15,659 nt of DNA from JBAZOJ01 sp041648755. Its GTDB lineage: Bacteria > Planctomycetota > B143-G9. A program made the position numbers and the translations under genes. The notes under the pieces were generated by a model. The model had not been told where the DNA came from and did not search any database. It saw only the letters and a program-made list of their open reading frames with translations. The DNA lies in assembly GCA_041648755.1 (NCBI GenBank), contig JBAZOJ010000059.1:1-15659 (forward strand), written 5' to 3'. The stretch's first letter is position 1, and each line of letters opens with the position of its first letter. Shown here one piece after another: positions 6,236-14,351 of this stretch.

Positions 6236-9200
6236 ATGTCCGCTCTGACACGCAACCGTAAGGTTCTCGAAGAGAAATACGGCAACCGGATTACCTTTGA
6301 CCGCATCGAGCGCAAGCTCCACGGACATGACATCGCGGCCATGCCCGGTCTGTTCAAGCCCCTCATCGGCAACACCACCCCGGAAGCCGTCGTCCAGCCG
6401 GTGAGCGAGGCGGAAGTCGTCGAGCTGATGAAATGGGCGATCAGCAAGGGCATAGCGGTTACCCCGCGCGGCAAGGCTTCCTCCGGTTATGGAGGCGTCC
6501 TGCCCATCAAAAAGGGCCTTGTGATCGACTCCTATCGCCTGCGCAATCTGAAAAGCGTTGACAAGCAGGCTATGACTGCCACCGTCGAGGCAGGCGCAAC
6601 ATGGGAGAAGCTGGATGCCCAGTTGGCCAAGCACGACCTTACGCTGCGGCTCTATCCTACCAGTTATCCGTCGTCAACCGTTGGCGGGTGGCTCGCACAG
6701 GGCGGGGCAGGTATAGGATCGTATGAGTCAGGCTGGTTCCGCGAGAACGTGGTCAGCGCCCGCGTGGTGTTGCCATCCGGCGAGGTCAGGACTTTCCAGG
6801 GCCCGGACCTTGAAGTCATCTCCGATGCCGAGGGAATAACAGGCTTCATCACCGAGGTAACGATCAAGGTGATGAAGAAGGCGGACTTCGACGTTATATC
6901 GCTGGGCTGTCCCAACCCGTACGACCTCCAGAAGCTGATCGAGGCGATGATCGCACAAGACCTGCCAATCTGGTCGTTGATGTTCATCAATCCCAGGATG
7001 GCTGAACTCAAGAACCGCTCTCCCCTGATGGAGCACCTGGGACATCCCATCGAGCACCGTGTGCTTCTGCCTGCCTCATACATCGTCACTCTGGCATTCC
7101 GTCGCGAGGATTTCGCGGCCGCCAAGGCAAAGCTCACAAACATGATCCGCCCATGCGAGGCGGAAATCCTCTCGGACGAGATCGCGCAGCACGAGTGGGC
7201 ATCGCGCTTCAAGCTGATGGTCGTCAAGAGGCTCGGGCCGTCGCTCGTCCCCGCCGAGGTCATTGTCCCGCTCGCGAGCCTCGGCAGCATGATGGACGAA
7301 GTAGAGAAGAAGATCGACCAGCCCCTTGTCAAAGAGGGCGTTGTCATCCTCAAGGGCGCCGACGGCAAACCGGAAGTGGTAATCCTTGGCTTCATTCCCA
7401 GCGATCAGCGCAAGCTCGCGTACAACTTTGTATTCGGCCTGACACTGACTCTTATGAAGATCGCGCAGAGAAAAGGCGGCCGCCCCTATAGCACCGGCCT
7501 GTACTTCTCCTCCAAGGTGAAGGAAGTCCTTGGCGCACAACGGGCCGCGAAGATGAAGGTATTCAAAAAGCAGGTTGACCCGCGCGGGAAGATGAACCCC
7601 GGCAAGGTGCTCGGCGGAAACGGACTGCTGGGGATTGCGATAGGCCTCGCCAGCACGTTCGAGCCGATTGTCCGATCGCTGGGCAACCACTTTATCTCCA
7701 AGGTGGGCGAGAACCCGACCAAGCCGGTCAGGGGCATCCCCGCCGATGTTGCGTGGTATGCCTACAGTTGCTCGCAGTGCGGGTACTGCATCGAGGAATG
7801 CGACCAGTTCTATGGCCGTGGCTGGGAGAGCCAGTCGCCCCGCGGCAAGTGGTACTGGCTGCGCGAGTTTATGGAGGGCCGCGAGAAGTGGAATCAGTTC
7901 ATGGTGGACACGTTCCTCGTGTGTACCACGTGCGAACTGTGCAATCGCCGCTGCTCCGCAGCTCTGCCGATCGAGCCGTCCTGGATGAAACTGCGCGGGA
8001 AGATGATCCACGAAGACAAGCGCATGACCTTCCCGCCCTTCGAGATGATGGCGGCTGCTTCGGCCGCCGAGGGCGATATCTGGGCGGGCTACCGCAAAGA
8101 CCGCGCCGCATGGTTCCCCAAAGACCTGCTGGAAAAGCACGGGCCAAAGCACAGGGCCAAGATGGTCTATTTTGCCGGCTGCACCGCCAGCTACGTGGAG
8201 CACGATATCGGCATCGCAACAGTGCGTCTGCTCGACAGGGCAGGGGTTGATTTCACCTACCTTGCCGAAGCCGAGAACTGCTGCTCGACCCCGATGCTGG
8301 TCGCTGGCAAGTGGGAACTGTTCTCCGAGACGATGCAGAAGAACATCCGCGCCGTCAAGGCGTCCGGGGCCGACACGGTTGTCTGCTCCTGCCCCGCCTG
8401 CGATATGATGTGGCGCAACATTTACCCGATCTGGGCAAAGAAGCTGGGCATCGAGTATGGAATAAAGGCGAAGCACTACAGCGAAATAGTGTCAGAAAAG
8501 ATCAAGAGCGGCGAGTTCTCATTCCCCGATACCGGCAAGCCCCAGGAAACCGTTACCTGGCATGACTCCTGTCACATCGGGCGCGTCTCCGGCGTGTACG
8601 AGCCCCCCCGTGACCTGATCAGGGCAATGCCCAACACGAAGTTCGTCGAGATGGAGCACCACCACGAGTGCGCGCATTGCTGCGGCTCGGTGCTTACCCT
8701 GATCAAGGATCCGCCGGTCGCGCATGACATCGGCAAAATGCGCCTCGACGAAGCCGTCGACGCTGGCGCGAGCAAGGTCCTGGCCCTGTGCCCCTGCTGC
8801 GAATTCCAGCTCCGCGTAAGTGCCGAAAAGCGCGATGTGAACGTTGAAGTGGTTGACCTGGCGCGGTTCTGCGCCGAGTCGCTCGGTTACACGCTGCCTG
8901 ACCCCAATCCGGAAGTCAGGGCCCAGTGGGCGGTATTCGAGGGGATGATCGCGCTGATGACCCCCAAGGGCTTTGCCGAACTGATGGGCACGATGTGGCC
9001 TGAGATCATAGACGCAATGCCCTACAAGATGGGGCCGATGATGCGCGTAATGGGCCATATCCCCGGCGCGCTGACATTGATGAAGCCTATGTTCCCGATC
9101 CTGTTCCCGCGGATGCTGCCGGGCATGATGCCCCGCCTGATGCCGACTATGCTCGAGCGGGTGAAGGCACGCGTGCCGATGCCCTCGTATATGGCCGAGC

Positions 9201-9322
9201 AGATGCCGATACTTATTCCGCAGGTGATGGACAACCTTATGCCGCACATGATCGGCGATGTTGTCCCGCTGGTTACCGCGCCGATGATTGACTATCTGCA
9301 CGGGAAGAAGAAGACCGTGTAG
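6236..9322 (+). CDS. Fused FAD-binding / 4Fe-4S / CCG-domain oxidoreductase with Met-Pro-rich tail
   Basis: A 1028-residue redox enzyme. Residues about 45-210 form an FAD-binding domain of the GlcD/D-lactate dehydrogenase (PCMH) type (TPRGKASSGYGG at 76-87, PTSYPSSTVGG at 141-151), with its substrate half to about 460. Two ferredoxin-like motifs follow: C512-x2-C515-x2-C518-x3-C522 and C563-x2-C566-x2-C569-x3-C573. Two complete CCG (HdrB/GlpC-type) motifs come next: C649-x32-CC-x35-C719-x2-C722 and C779-x35-CC-x35-C852-x2-C855. The enzyme likely oxidises a 2-hydroxy acid or similar substrate at FAD and passes electrons through the clusters to a quinone, thiol or carrier; the substrate is unknown. 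Residues 904-1028 are an unusual tail with 23 Met and 18 Pro, possibly a membrane contact. No Sec signal is seen. The start has AAGGAGG (6224-6230) 5 bases upstream. It is probably cotranscribed with the Rrf2 gene. Confidence 0.9.
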   Translation: MSALTRNRKVLEEKYGNRITFDRIERKLHGHDIAAMPGLFKPLIGNTTPEAVVQPVSEAEVVELMKWAISKGIAVTPRGKASSGYGGVLPIKKGLVIDSYRLRNLKSVDKQAMTATVEAGATWEKLDAQLAKHDLTLRLYPTSYPSSTVGGWLAQGGAGIGSYESGWFRENVVSARVVLPSGEVRTFQGPDLEVISDAEGITGFITEVTIKVMKKADFDVISLGCPNPYDLQKLIEAMIAQDLPIWSLMFINPRMAELKNRSPLMEHLGHPIEHRVLLPASYIVTLAFRREDFAAAKAKLTNMIRPCEAEILSDEIAQHEWASRFKLMVVKRLGPSLVPAEVIVPLASLGSMMDEVEKKIDQPLVKEGVVILKGADGKPEVVILGFIPSDQRKLAYNFVFGLTLTLMKIAQRKGGRPYSTGLYFSSKVKEVLGAQRAAKMKVFKKQVDPRGKMNPGKVLGGNGLLGIAIGLASTFEPIVRSLGNHFISKVGENPTKPVRGIPADVAWYAYSCSQCGYCIEECDQFYGRGWESQSPRGKWYWLREFMEGREKWNQFMVDTFLVCTTCELCNRRCSAALPIEPSWMKLRGKMIHEDKRMTFPPFEMMAAASAAEGDIWAGYRKDRAAWFPKDLLEKHGPKHRAKMVYFAGCTASYVEHDIGIATVRLLDRAGVDFTYLAEAENCCSTPMLVAGKWELFSETMQKNIRAVKASGADTVVCSCPACDMMWRNIYPIWAKKLGIEYGIKAKHYSEIVSEKIKSGEFSFPDTGKPQETVTWHDSCHIGRVSGVYEPPRDLIRAMPNTKFVEMEHHHECAHCCGSVLTLIKDPPVAHDIGKMRLDEAVDAGASKVLALCPCCEFQLRVSAEKRDVNVEVVDLARFCAESLGYTLPDPNPEVRAQWAVFEGMIALMTPKGFAELMGTMWPEIIDAMPYKMGPMMRVMGHIPGALTLMKPMFPILFPRMLPGMMPRLMPTMLERVKARVPMPSYMAEQMPILIPQVMDNLMPHMIGDVVPLVTAPMIDYLHGKKKTV

Positions 9323-9400
9323 TCGCCGCGACAAAAAGGCATTGTCCCGACATCGATGTTCAGGCTGGGCAGGGTGAAGACGATTTGCAGGCCGTTCTTC

Positions 9401-9427
9401 GTAGGGGCGATACCCATGTGTTCGCCC
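9401..9427. repeat. GTAGGGGCGA...TCGCCC element, copy 1
   Basis: A 27-base element starting GTAGGGGCGATACCC and ending TTCGCCC, whose ends pair (GGGCGA with TCGCCC). It matches the copy at 9670-9696 at 25 of 27 positions. It resembles small palindromic intergenic repeats starting GTAGGGGC that I recall from many bacterial genomes. Confidence 0.7.
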
Positions 9428-9430
9428 TGG

Positions 9431-9448
9431 CTGTTGGATCAGCGACAG
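9431..9448. repeat. 18-base direct repeat, copy 1
   Basis: CTGTTGGATCAGCGACAG differs by one base from the copy at 9936-9953. In both cases a 7-base-unit array follows downstream, so the two are parts of one composite element. Confidence 0.7.
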
Positions 9449-9481
9449 ACGACGGACTGGCTTCACAGGCTGCTGGGGGTC

Positions 9482-9514
9482 GTAGGGGCATCCGCCTCAG
9501 GCGGACCACGTGCC
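9482..9514. repeat. GTAGGGGC element, third divergent copy with hairpin
   Basis: It begins GTAGGGGCA and contains a perfect hairpin TCCGCC-TCA-GGCGGA (9491-9505); GGGGCA near its start can pair with TGCCC at its end. It shares only the first bases with the 27-base copies, so it is a related but distinct palindromic element. Confidence 0.55.
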
Positions 9515-9589
9515 CTTGCCAAGAATGGCGGTGAGAGGCCATTACCTAACCATTTCGTTTGTGCGGAAGGGGCTGTTGGCCGCTCTCCA

Positions 9590-9621
9590 ATTCATCATTC
9601 ATCAATCATCATTCATCAATG
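9590..9621. repeat. Array of four 7-base units (ATTCATC), copy 1
   Basis: Units ATTCATC, ATTCATC, AATCATC, ATTCATC (9590-9617) end in AATG (9618-9621) and then CTCGCCGCG. The same plan recurs at 9987-10018. Confidence 0.75.
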
Positions 9622-9669
9622 CTCGCCGCGTCTCGCTTCGTGTTTGCCTTGTCCGCATGGGCTTCAACT

Positions 9670-9696
9670 GTAGGGGCGATACCCGAGTGTTCGCCC
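9670..9696. repeat. GTAGGGGCGA...TCGCCC element, copy 2
   Basis: The second 27-base copy, different from that at 9401-9427 only in the loop (CGAG in place of CATG). The pairing ends are unchanged, which suggests that the stem is what is conserved. Confidence 0.7.
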
Positions 9697-9861
9697 ATGA
9701 TGTGGGACGTCGTCCGACGCCCACACCGCCACCGGGCAATTCGTGAATTGCGAAGAATGCCCAACCAGGCCCTCACCGCAATCAGTCTGGCGTCCGGCGT
9801 CCGGGGGTGAGAGCCAAGTAAGAAACAGGCCCGACCAGCAACTACCCTCACTCCTTTTCTT

Positions 9862-9884
9862 CCCCTCTCCCAGAGGTAGAGGGG
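9862..9884. repeat. C-rich hairpin repeat
   Basis: CCCCTCTCCC and GGTAGAGGGG pair at 9 of 10 positions around the triloop AGA. The context (ttcttcccctctcccagagg) resembles a common dispersed intergenic repeat. There is no T run, so it is not called a terminator. Confidence 0.55.
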
Positions 9885-9935
9885 CGGAATCGCCGCTATA
9901 GTAAACGCGACCGTCCCGGCGCGTTCTTGCCCCGG

Positions 9936-9953
9936 CTGCTGGATCAGCGACAG
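9936..9953. repeat. 18-base direct repeat, copy 2
   Basis: CTGCTGGATCAGCGACAG, 17 of 18 bases identical to 9431-9448. Here the 7-base-unit array begins only 34 bases later, against about 142 bases in copy 1, where a GTAGGGGC hairpin lies between. Confidence 0.7.
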
Positions 9954-9986
9954 CCACCAGCCTCCGGCCGCCAGCCTGGCTTCGCC

Positions 9987-10018
9987 ATTCATCAATCATC
10001 AATCAGCACTCATCAATG
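9987..10018. repeat. Array of four 7-base units, copy 2
   Basis: Units ATTCATC, AATCATC, AATCAGC, ACTCATC (9987-10014) end in AATG and then TCCGCCGCG. The unit count and the flank match copy 1, with more sequence decay. Confidence 0.75.
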
Positions 10019-10032
10019 TCCGCCGCGCCCCC

Positions 10033-10061
10033 TTGCTTAACGCTCAAAACTATCGTATTAT
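10033..10061 (+). promoter_or_regulatory. Weak candidate promoter for the 10259 gene
   Basis: TTGCTT (10033-10038), a 17-base spacer and TATTAT (10056-10061). The -10 is good but the -35 matches at only three of six bases. Transcription would begin near 10068 and leave a leader of about 190 bases. Confidence 0.35.
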
Positions 10062-10244
10062 TATGCCATGGGGAAACCCGCCGACCGCAAATACTGCCGC
10101 TCCGTCGAGGGCTGGTGCTTCGTGTTGGCGGCTCTGGGCCTCGCAGTGAAAGGGTGATCCAGGAAAGCGGGTTATGACTCTGGAGCGTAACCATTGTGAT
10201 GCCGCAGTCTCGGAAAGCACTCGTTGCAGGTGCGTGGTCGAACC

Positions 10245-10251
10245 AAGGAGG
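10245..10251 (+). promoter_or_regulatory. Ribosome binding site that fixes the start at 10259
   Basis: AAGGAGG lies 7 bases before the ATG at 10259. In-frame ATGs at 10196 and 10199 lack such a site and would put 20 or so residues before the signal peptide. Confidence 0.75.
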
Positions 10252-10258
10252 AAGTCGG

Positions 10259-12259
10259 ATGGGTCTGTTCTTCAGGTTGTGTTCTATCGGTTGCTTGATT
10301 GCATCTCTTGTCGGAGTCGCTTCCTTTTCCTCACCGGCCAGTGGCGATGGCCTACTCGAATGGGGTGTCGCAAAGACAGTCGTCTTGCCGGGCAACCGGA
10401 CTGATTCGTCCTTCGGGACGTATGACGATGACGGCGACTTCATGAAGTACATGAGGGCGAGAAGGTCCCCGGCGTACCGACGCATCACAGCGATCTACAA
10501 TGGACGCCAGACTATACTGCAGCTTTACGCGGTCCCGCGGACCCGCTTCGTATGCTATGAGGACGGGCGGCAGACCGGCAGTGAGATTGCTCCAGAGGGT
10601 CTCTACAGCATCTATCCGCTGGCAGACGGCTTCCTCGAGATCGTCGTGGAACCGGACTCGCATGTCTTCCGTTCAGCAGCAACGATCTTCCGAGCCGGAA
10701 AGGCTGATTTGACAGCCGTGTGCGATTCACTCCGAGATGCGGTTATGGAACCGACATACTATTCAAACCTGCTGAGAGCAGCGGTTGACGGCAAGAGCAA
10801 GTACTTTTCGTTCTCCGAGGCGCAAGGGAAGGTAATCCTCGTTCCGGAACCGGGTTCAGCGGCTACACGCGAGCCGAGATATGACGAAGCCGATAATGAT
10901 CCTGTTGCTCTCCTCACCGAGATCATCGCCACTGCGTTGGATGCTCCCGTGAAAGTATCCCAGGCATTTCTTGTCGCTAAGGGTGCATATGTCGTCTTTG
11001 CAAGGGCGAAGTCTCTGAAACCGCGGGATTCGATTTGGATTATCTCTGCGGAGGGCGTGCCGAAAATGCTCTTCGACCAGGCAGCGATGGAACCGGCACA
11101 CCTGGCTCCCCTGATAATCAGGATCGACAGCGTTTCCTCTGACGGTCAGCTTCTTTGCGCCACGGCCAGAAACCTGATGGGCCAGTCCCTGATGCTTCTT
11201 ATCGACGCGGACTCTGGAGCATCAAAGATCGTCACATACGCAGTAGACGCAACGCATTTTTTCTCTGTCGGATTTGCGTCTGGATCAGCCATCCAGTTCT
11301 TCGCCAACGGCTATCTTCAGTCGTTCGTTGCGGGCCAAGTGAAGCAAGTGTGCTTTATCGGAAACTACGGAGGCCCGATATCTGCATTGGATAAGGAGTA
11401 TGCGGTGTCCTTTCCTGCGAACGGCAGCACCGGCAGGATTCAGGTGTTCAAGCTGGCAGACTGGAGCATATGTGATTTTGGGGAGATCTCAGTGCCAGTC
11501 AGGGCGTCGTCCGTAGACTGCGGGTCTCGGCAATTCGCATATGTTCTTGATACCGATGCCGGTATTTCCGAACTGAGAGTATGCTCGATTGTAGCCGGGA
11601 AGATCAAAGATCTCACCAAGAAGGATATCAAGATCCCGGAGTCCTTCTACACAGACATGGTCTGGGACGAGACTGGTGTACCTACACTGCTCGGGGACTC
11701 CTCTTACAGCACCAAGGGGCCTTTCTGGTGGTTCTTCGACGGGGAGACTCAGGAGTGCGGCGACGACGCCAAGTGGTTGTGCCCCGTCGCATTCGAGGGC
11801 GTCGGAATCACCGGTCTTCGGATTGTGGGCAATTTCTCCTTCGTGTCCATGTTGCGAGGTAACAAAGAACCGCAGGAGGACATTCCTCTCGCTTCCTGGT
11901 GCGAGAAAAACAAATCCAATGACCTCTGCGGATCCGGATTCGGTTGTGCCAGGTTCTTGACGGTTGCTGGTAAGTACTTCCTTGCTGACTTCCGGGTTGG
12001 GAAGGTAATGGCGCTTTCCGACAACTCCTTGCCCAAAGCAGAGGTTCTTTTCAACGCTGTCAGCCCAGACGGTCTTACCGCCGGAGTCAAGGCCGCCGAT
12101 GGAACAAGGGCAATCCTCGTCTTCTCGCGCACCAAACAAGAAGTGGAAGTAGCCATTATAAAGGATCCTATGCCGGGTCACGCTTTCTACGCCAATGACC
12201 GCCTGTATATCCCGACATTCCTCGACAGCGAGTGCTATGTGATGGATATCGTAAAGTAG
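10259..12259 (+). CDS. Exported protein of unknown function, possibly a beta-propeller
   Basis: A 666-residue protein I do not recognise. A Sec signal peptide is clear: MGLFFRLCSIGC, a hydrophobic core LIASLVGVASF, then a likely cleavage after SSPA (near residue 27). The mature part has no further membrane helix and shows many alternating hydrophobic strands with turns such as VSSDGQLLCATAR and VSPDGLTAGVKAADGTRAILVFSR. That rhythm recalls TolB- or YncE-like beta-propellers, but no family motif is definite. It has several cysteines, in line with an exported, disulfide-bearing protein. It stands alone: the non-coding repeat region lies before it and a structured spacer with a strong terminator after it. 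Partner and function are unknown. Confidence 0.8.
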   Translation: MGLFFRLCSIGCLIASLVGVASFSSPASGDGLLEWGVAKTVVLPGNRTDSSFGTYDDDGDFMKYMRARRSPAYRRITAIYNGRQTILQLYAVPRTRFVCYEDGRQTGSEIAPEGLYSIYPLADGFLEIVVEPDSHVFRSAATIFRAGKADLTAVCDSLRDAVMEPTYYSNLLRAAVDGKSKYFSFSEAQGKVILVPEPGSAATREPRYDEADNDPVALLTEIIATALDAPVKVSQAFLVAKGAYVVFARAKSLKPRDSIWIISAEGVPKMLFDQAAMEPAHLAPLIIRIDSVSSDGQLLCATARNLMGQSLMLLIDADSGASKIVTYAVDATHFFSVGFASGSAIQFFANGYLQSFVAGQVKQVCFIGNYGGPISALDKEYAVSFPANGSTGRIQVFKLADWSICDFGEISVPVRASSVDCGSRQFAYVLDTDAGISELRVCSIVAGKIKDLTKKDIKIPESFYTDMVWDETGVPTLLGDSSYSTKGPFWWFFDGETQECGDDAKWLCPVAFEGVGITGLRIVGNFSFVSMLRGNKEPQEDIPLASWCEKNKSNDLCGSGFGCARFLTVAGKYFLADFRVGKVMALSDNSLPKAEVLFNAVSPDGLTAGVKAADGTRAILVFSRTKQEVEVAIIKDPMPGHAFYANDRLYIPTFLDSECYVMDIVK

Positions 12260-12534
12260 GCGGTCTGTGACACATCTCGCAACTGCCTGCCAGTTGCAGT
12301 CTTACTCCCCAAGGTCTTCTCGTTTTCTGAGTGGGCGGTACCGGGTCTGCGCCAGCTCTGATTTGCTCGAAATACGTGCGGATTTCGAGAATACGGTCGG
12401 GCCTGTATTGAGACGCAACTGCACAGGCAGGTCGAAGTGATCTCCGCTTCGGCGGAGTCTGAAGACAATCTCACCTGCCGACCGTGCCGTGTATTACCCC
12501 AACGCTCGGCGGCTTAGTAGGGCGACTCAGCAGC
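12260..12534. other. Structured spacer after the 10259 gene
   Basis: No gene is seen. Hairpins are GCAACTG-CCTGC-CAGTTGC (12279-12297), CGAAAT/ATTTCG (12368-12387), and CTCCGC-TTCG-GCGGAG (12442-12457) with a UUCG loop, which is enclosed by GGCAGGT (12426-12432) pairing with ACCTGCC (12473-12479). CGCAACTGC occurs at 12278-12286 and again at 12414-12422. None has a T run. Confidence 0.5.
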
Positions 12535-12564
12535 AAAAAAAGGGCGGCCACAGGCCGCCCTTTT
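12535..12564. terminator. Bidirectional intrinsic terminator
   Basis: GGGCGGCC (12542-12549), loop ACA and GGCCGCCC (12553-12560) form a perfect 8 bp GC stem, with AAAAAAA before it (12535-12541) and TTTT after it. On the minus strand the stem is followed by seven T residues 27 bases past the stop of the RCC1 lipoprotein gene, so that gene is the main client. It can also stop transcripts coming from the 10259 gene. Confidence 0.9.
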
Positions 12565-12586
12565 CGATTAGGCTATGCGTACCGGA

Positions 12587-14311
12587 TTATTCCGGCTGAG
12601 ACCAGAGCATCAGAATCGGAGTGAGAGCATAGGCGCCGGTTTCCGCTGAAGTAAGACGGCCGTTGCCCGCGTTGCCCCAGCCCCATACCCGGCCCTGATT
12701 ATCTATGGCAAGGGTGTGATACTGCCCGGCTGCGACGGAAACGACTGGCGGAAGCCCCGTCAACTCAACCGGATTGGTCTCGCTGTTGGTGGTGCCCGTT
12801 CCTAAGCTGCCGTATTCGATTCTTCCCCATGTCCAGACATGACCGCCATTTTGCAGGGCATACGAGAAGTCGTAGTATGTGGAGAGGCCGATCAGGTCAT
12901 CGGGACTCTGCAGGGCTTGAGGGGTGGGAACCGCAGCGCTCCAGTCAACGCCCCATGGGCTGTTGCCCAGAAGGCCGCCCATTCCCCAGGTAAAGAGGAA
13001 TCCGCCATCATCTACCGCGAGGCTGTGCATTCTGCCTGCGGATATCCAGTTGATGTCCACCAGGTCAGGGTTCTCCATAGCGGTGGGCGTTGACGCGACC
13101 AGGACGTTTCCAAGTTCGCCACTGTTATTCGAGCCCCAGCCCCAGACGTGCCCCAGAGTGTCAAGCGCAAGCGAGTGGAATCCACCCGCCGAAATAGCCC
13201 GGATGTTTGTAGGGAGGCCTGCAACCTGGTCAGGAACAGGGGTGTACCAGTTGTCGCCGCCCGTCTCGCCAGCCGAATTGTAGCCCCAACCCCAGACAAC
13301 TCCAAAAACGTCCAGCGCCAGCACATGGTATTCACCGGCGGAGATCTGCGCGATCGGAGGCAGTCCGGCGATAACGGCCGGGATTTCGCGGTATCCACTG
13401 TTTGTGTCGTTTGCCAGCAGACCGTAATCGCCCGAGCCCCATGCCCAGACATTTCCTAACGTGTCAACGGCGAAAGAGGTTTCAAGGCTCGTGGCTATTG
13501 AATGAATGACCGGAAGGGCCGTGATAATCGCAGGGTTGTTCCTTTCGAATGTAGTGCCATCGCCCAACTGCCCAACGTAGTTGGCGCCCCAGGCCCAGAC
13601 CTTGCCTGCGTCGTCAAGGGCCATCGAATGGGCGTTCCCGGCCGCAACGGCCAAGGCGTAAATGCGAATGTAGGGGGTCAGCCATACGCTGTAGGTCGGG
13701 TCTGAAGTGTGCGTGCCGACGATGGTGGCCACGGCGTAGCGATACTGCACGTTGGAATCGAATTCGAACACATCAGAATAGTAATCGGTATCCGAGTTGA
13801 CTGTCAAAGTCCACTCCGGGGTATCGTCACCGGCACGGAACCGGAAAAGGCGATATTCTACCGCATCTTCCACGGTGCCCCATTCGAAGTCGACCTGGTC
13901 TTCACTTACTACCCAGGCATCAACCCAATTCGGAGGATCCAGGGACGGAACCGGGGTGAGAGGCTCGCTCAGCGTGATAAGGGACTCCGCCACGCCGTTG
14001 GATGCCGTGATGCCCCAAGTGTACTCAACGCCGGGCTCGAAAGCGTGGTCATCCGTGGAATCCAGCAGCAGCTTGTCAACGGTCCTGACAAGCTCGGGGC
14101 CTTCGTACGACGAGGCGTACCGGTAGATCCGGTAATTCACCGCGAAGGGCACTTTCTCCCAAGACAGGTTGACCTGCGTTTCGCTTACATATGTGGCGAT
14201 AAGGCTCGCAGGAGCATTGATGACGAGGCTGCCGGTCGAGCCGCTGCCGGCACAGGCGATGGATAACATGGCGAGGAAAGCCACGCCCAGAATGACAACC
14301 GTTCTTCTCAT
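12587..14311 (-). CDS. Lipoprotein with two fibronectin-III domains and a seven-bladed RCC1 propeller
   Basis: A 574-residue envelope protein. The signal peptide MRRTVVILGVAFLAMLSIAC ends at a plausible lipobox (S-I-A-C, lipid on Cys20), followed by a Gly/Ser linker. Two fibronectin type III domains lie at about 34-122 (PASLIATYVSETQVNLSWE) and 126-215 (VEYRLFRF). Residues about 220-570 hold seven RCC1-type repeats, each with a W-x-W-G-like core (VWAWGANYVGQLGDG, VWAWGSG, VWGWGYN, VWGWGSNNSGELG, LFTWGMG, VWTWGRIEYGSLG, VWGWGNAG) and an alternating SAG-x-x-H-S/T-L-A-x-D strand. Seven units make a closed propeller. The role is probably binding at the cell surface or in the periplasm; the ligand is unknown. 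The frame is open to 14440, but ATG 14311 has GGGAG 5 bases upstream and starts the signal peptide. It is transcribed alone. Confidence 0.92.
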   Translation of the reverse strand: MRRTVVILGVAFLAMLSIACAGSGSTGSLVINAPASLIATYVSETQVNLSWEKVPFAVNYRIYRYASSYEGPELVRTVDKLLLDSTDDHAFEPGVEYTWGITASNGVAESLITLSEPLTPVPSLDPPNWVDAWVVSEDQVDFEWGTVEDAVEYRLFRFRAGDDTPEWTLTVNSDTDYYSDVFEFDSNVQYRYAVATIVGTHTSDPTYSVWLTPYIRIYALAVAAGNAHSMALDDAGKVWAWGANYVGQLGDGTTFERNNPAIITALPVIHSIATSLETSFAVDTLGNVWAWGSGDYGLLANDTNSGYREIPAVIAGLPPIAQISAGEYHVLALDVFGVVWGWGYNSAGETGGDNWYTPVPDQVAGLPTNIRAISAGGFHSLALDTLGHVWGWGSNNSGELGNVLVASTPTAMENPDLVDINWISAGRMHSLAVDDGGFLFTWGMGGLLGNSPWGVDWSAAVPTPQALQSPDDLIGLSTYYDFSYALQNGGHVWTWGRIEYGSLGTGTTNSETNPVELTGLPPVVSVAAGQYHTLAIDNQGRVWGWGNAGNGRLTSAETGAYALTPILMLWSQPE

Positions 14312-14351
14312 AGTCACTCCCTTTTGGGTGCTGAGTGTTGGTTCTTGGTGA

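Larger units (their letters stand above)
9323..10258. other. Non-coding, repeat-rich spacer of about 0.9 kb
   Basis: I find no convincing gene here. The stretch is made of short degenerate repeats and hairpins listed separately: three GTAGGGGC elements, a duplicated 18-mer, two 7-base-unit arrays and a C-rich hairpin. No clear terminator follows the oxidoreductase. The last 200 bases hold a weak promoter and the leader of the next gene. Confidence 0.7.

Noticed and set aside
7076..8476. Long minus-strand open frame (466 codons) opposite the oxidoreductase
   Set aside because: It lies antisense to a gene with complete FAD and CCG motifs. GC-rich codon use leaves the opposite strand open; the translation shows no family motif.
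9590..10018. CRISPR-like array
   Set aside because: Repeat units are only 7 bases and contiguous with no unique spacers, and no cas gene is present.
10068..10157. Possible 29-residue leaderless reading frame starting at the predicted transcription start
   Set aside because: It has no ribosome site, the promoter is weak and the peptide has no recognisable feature. Coincidence is more likely.
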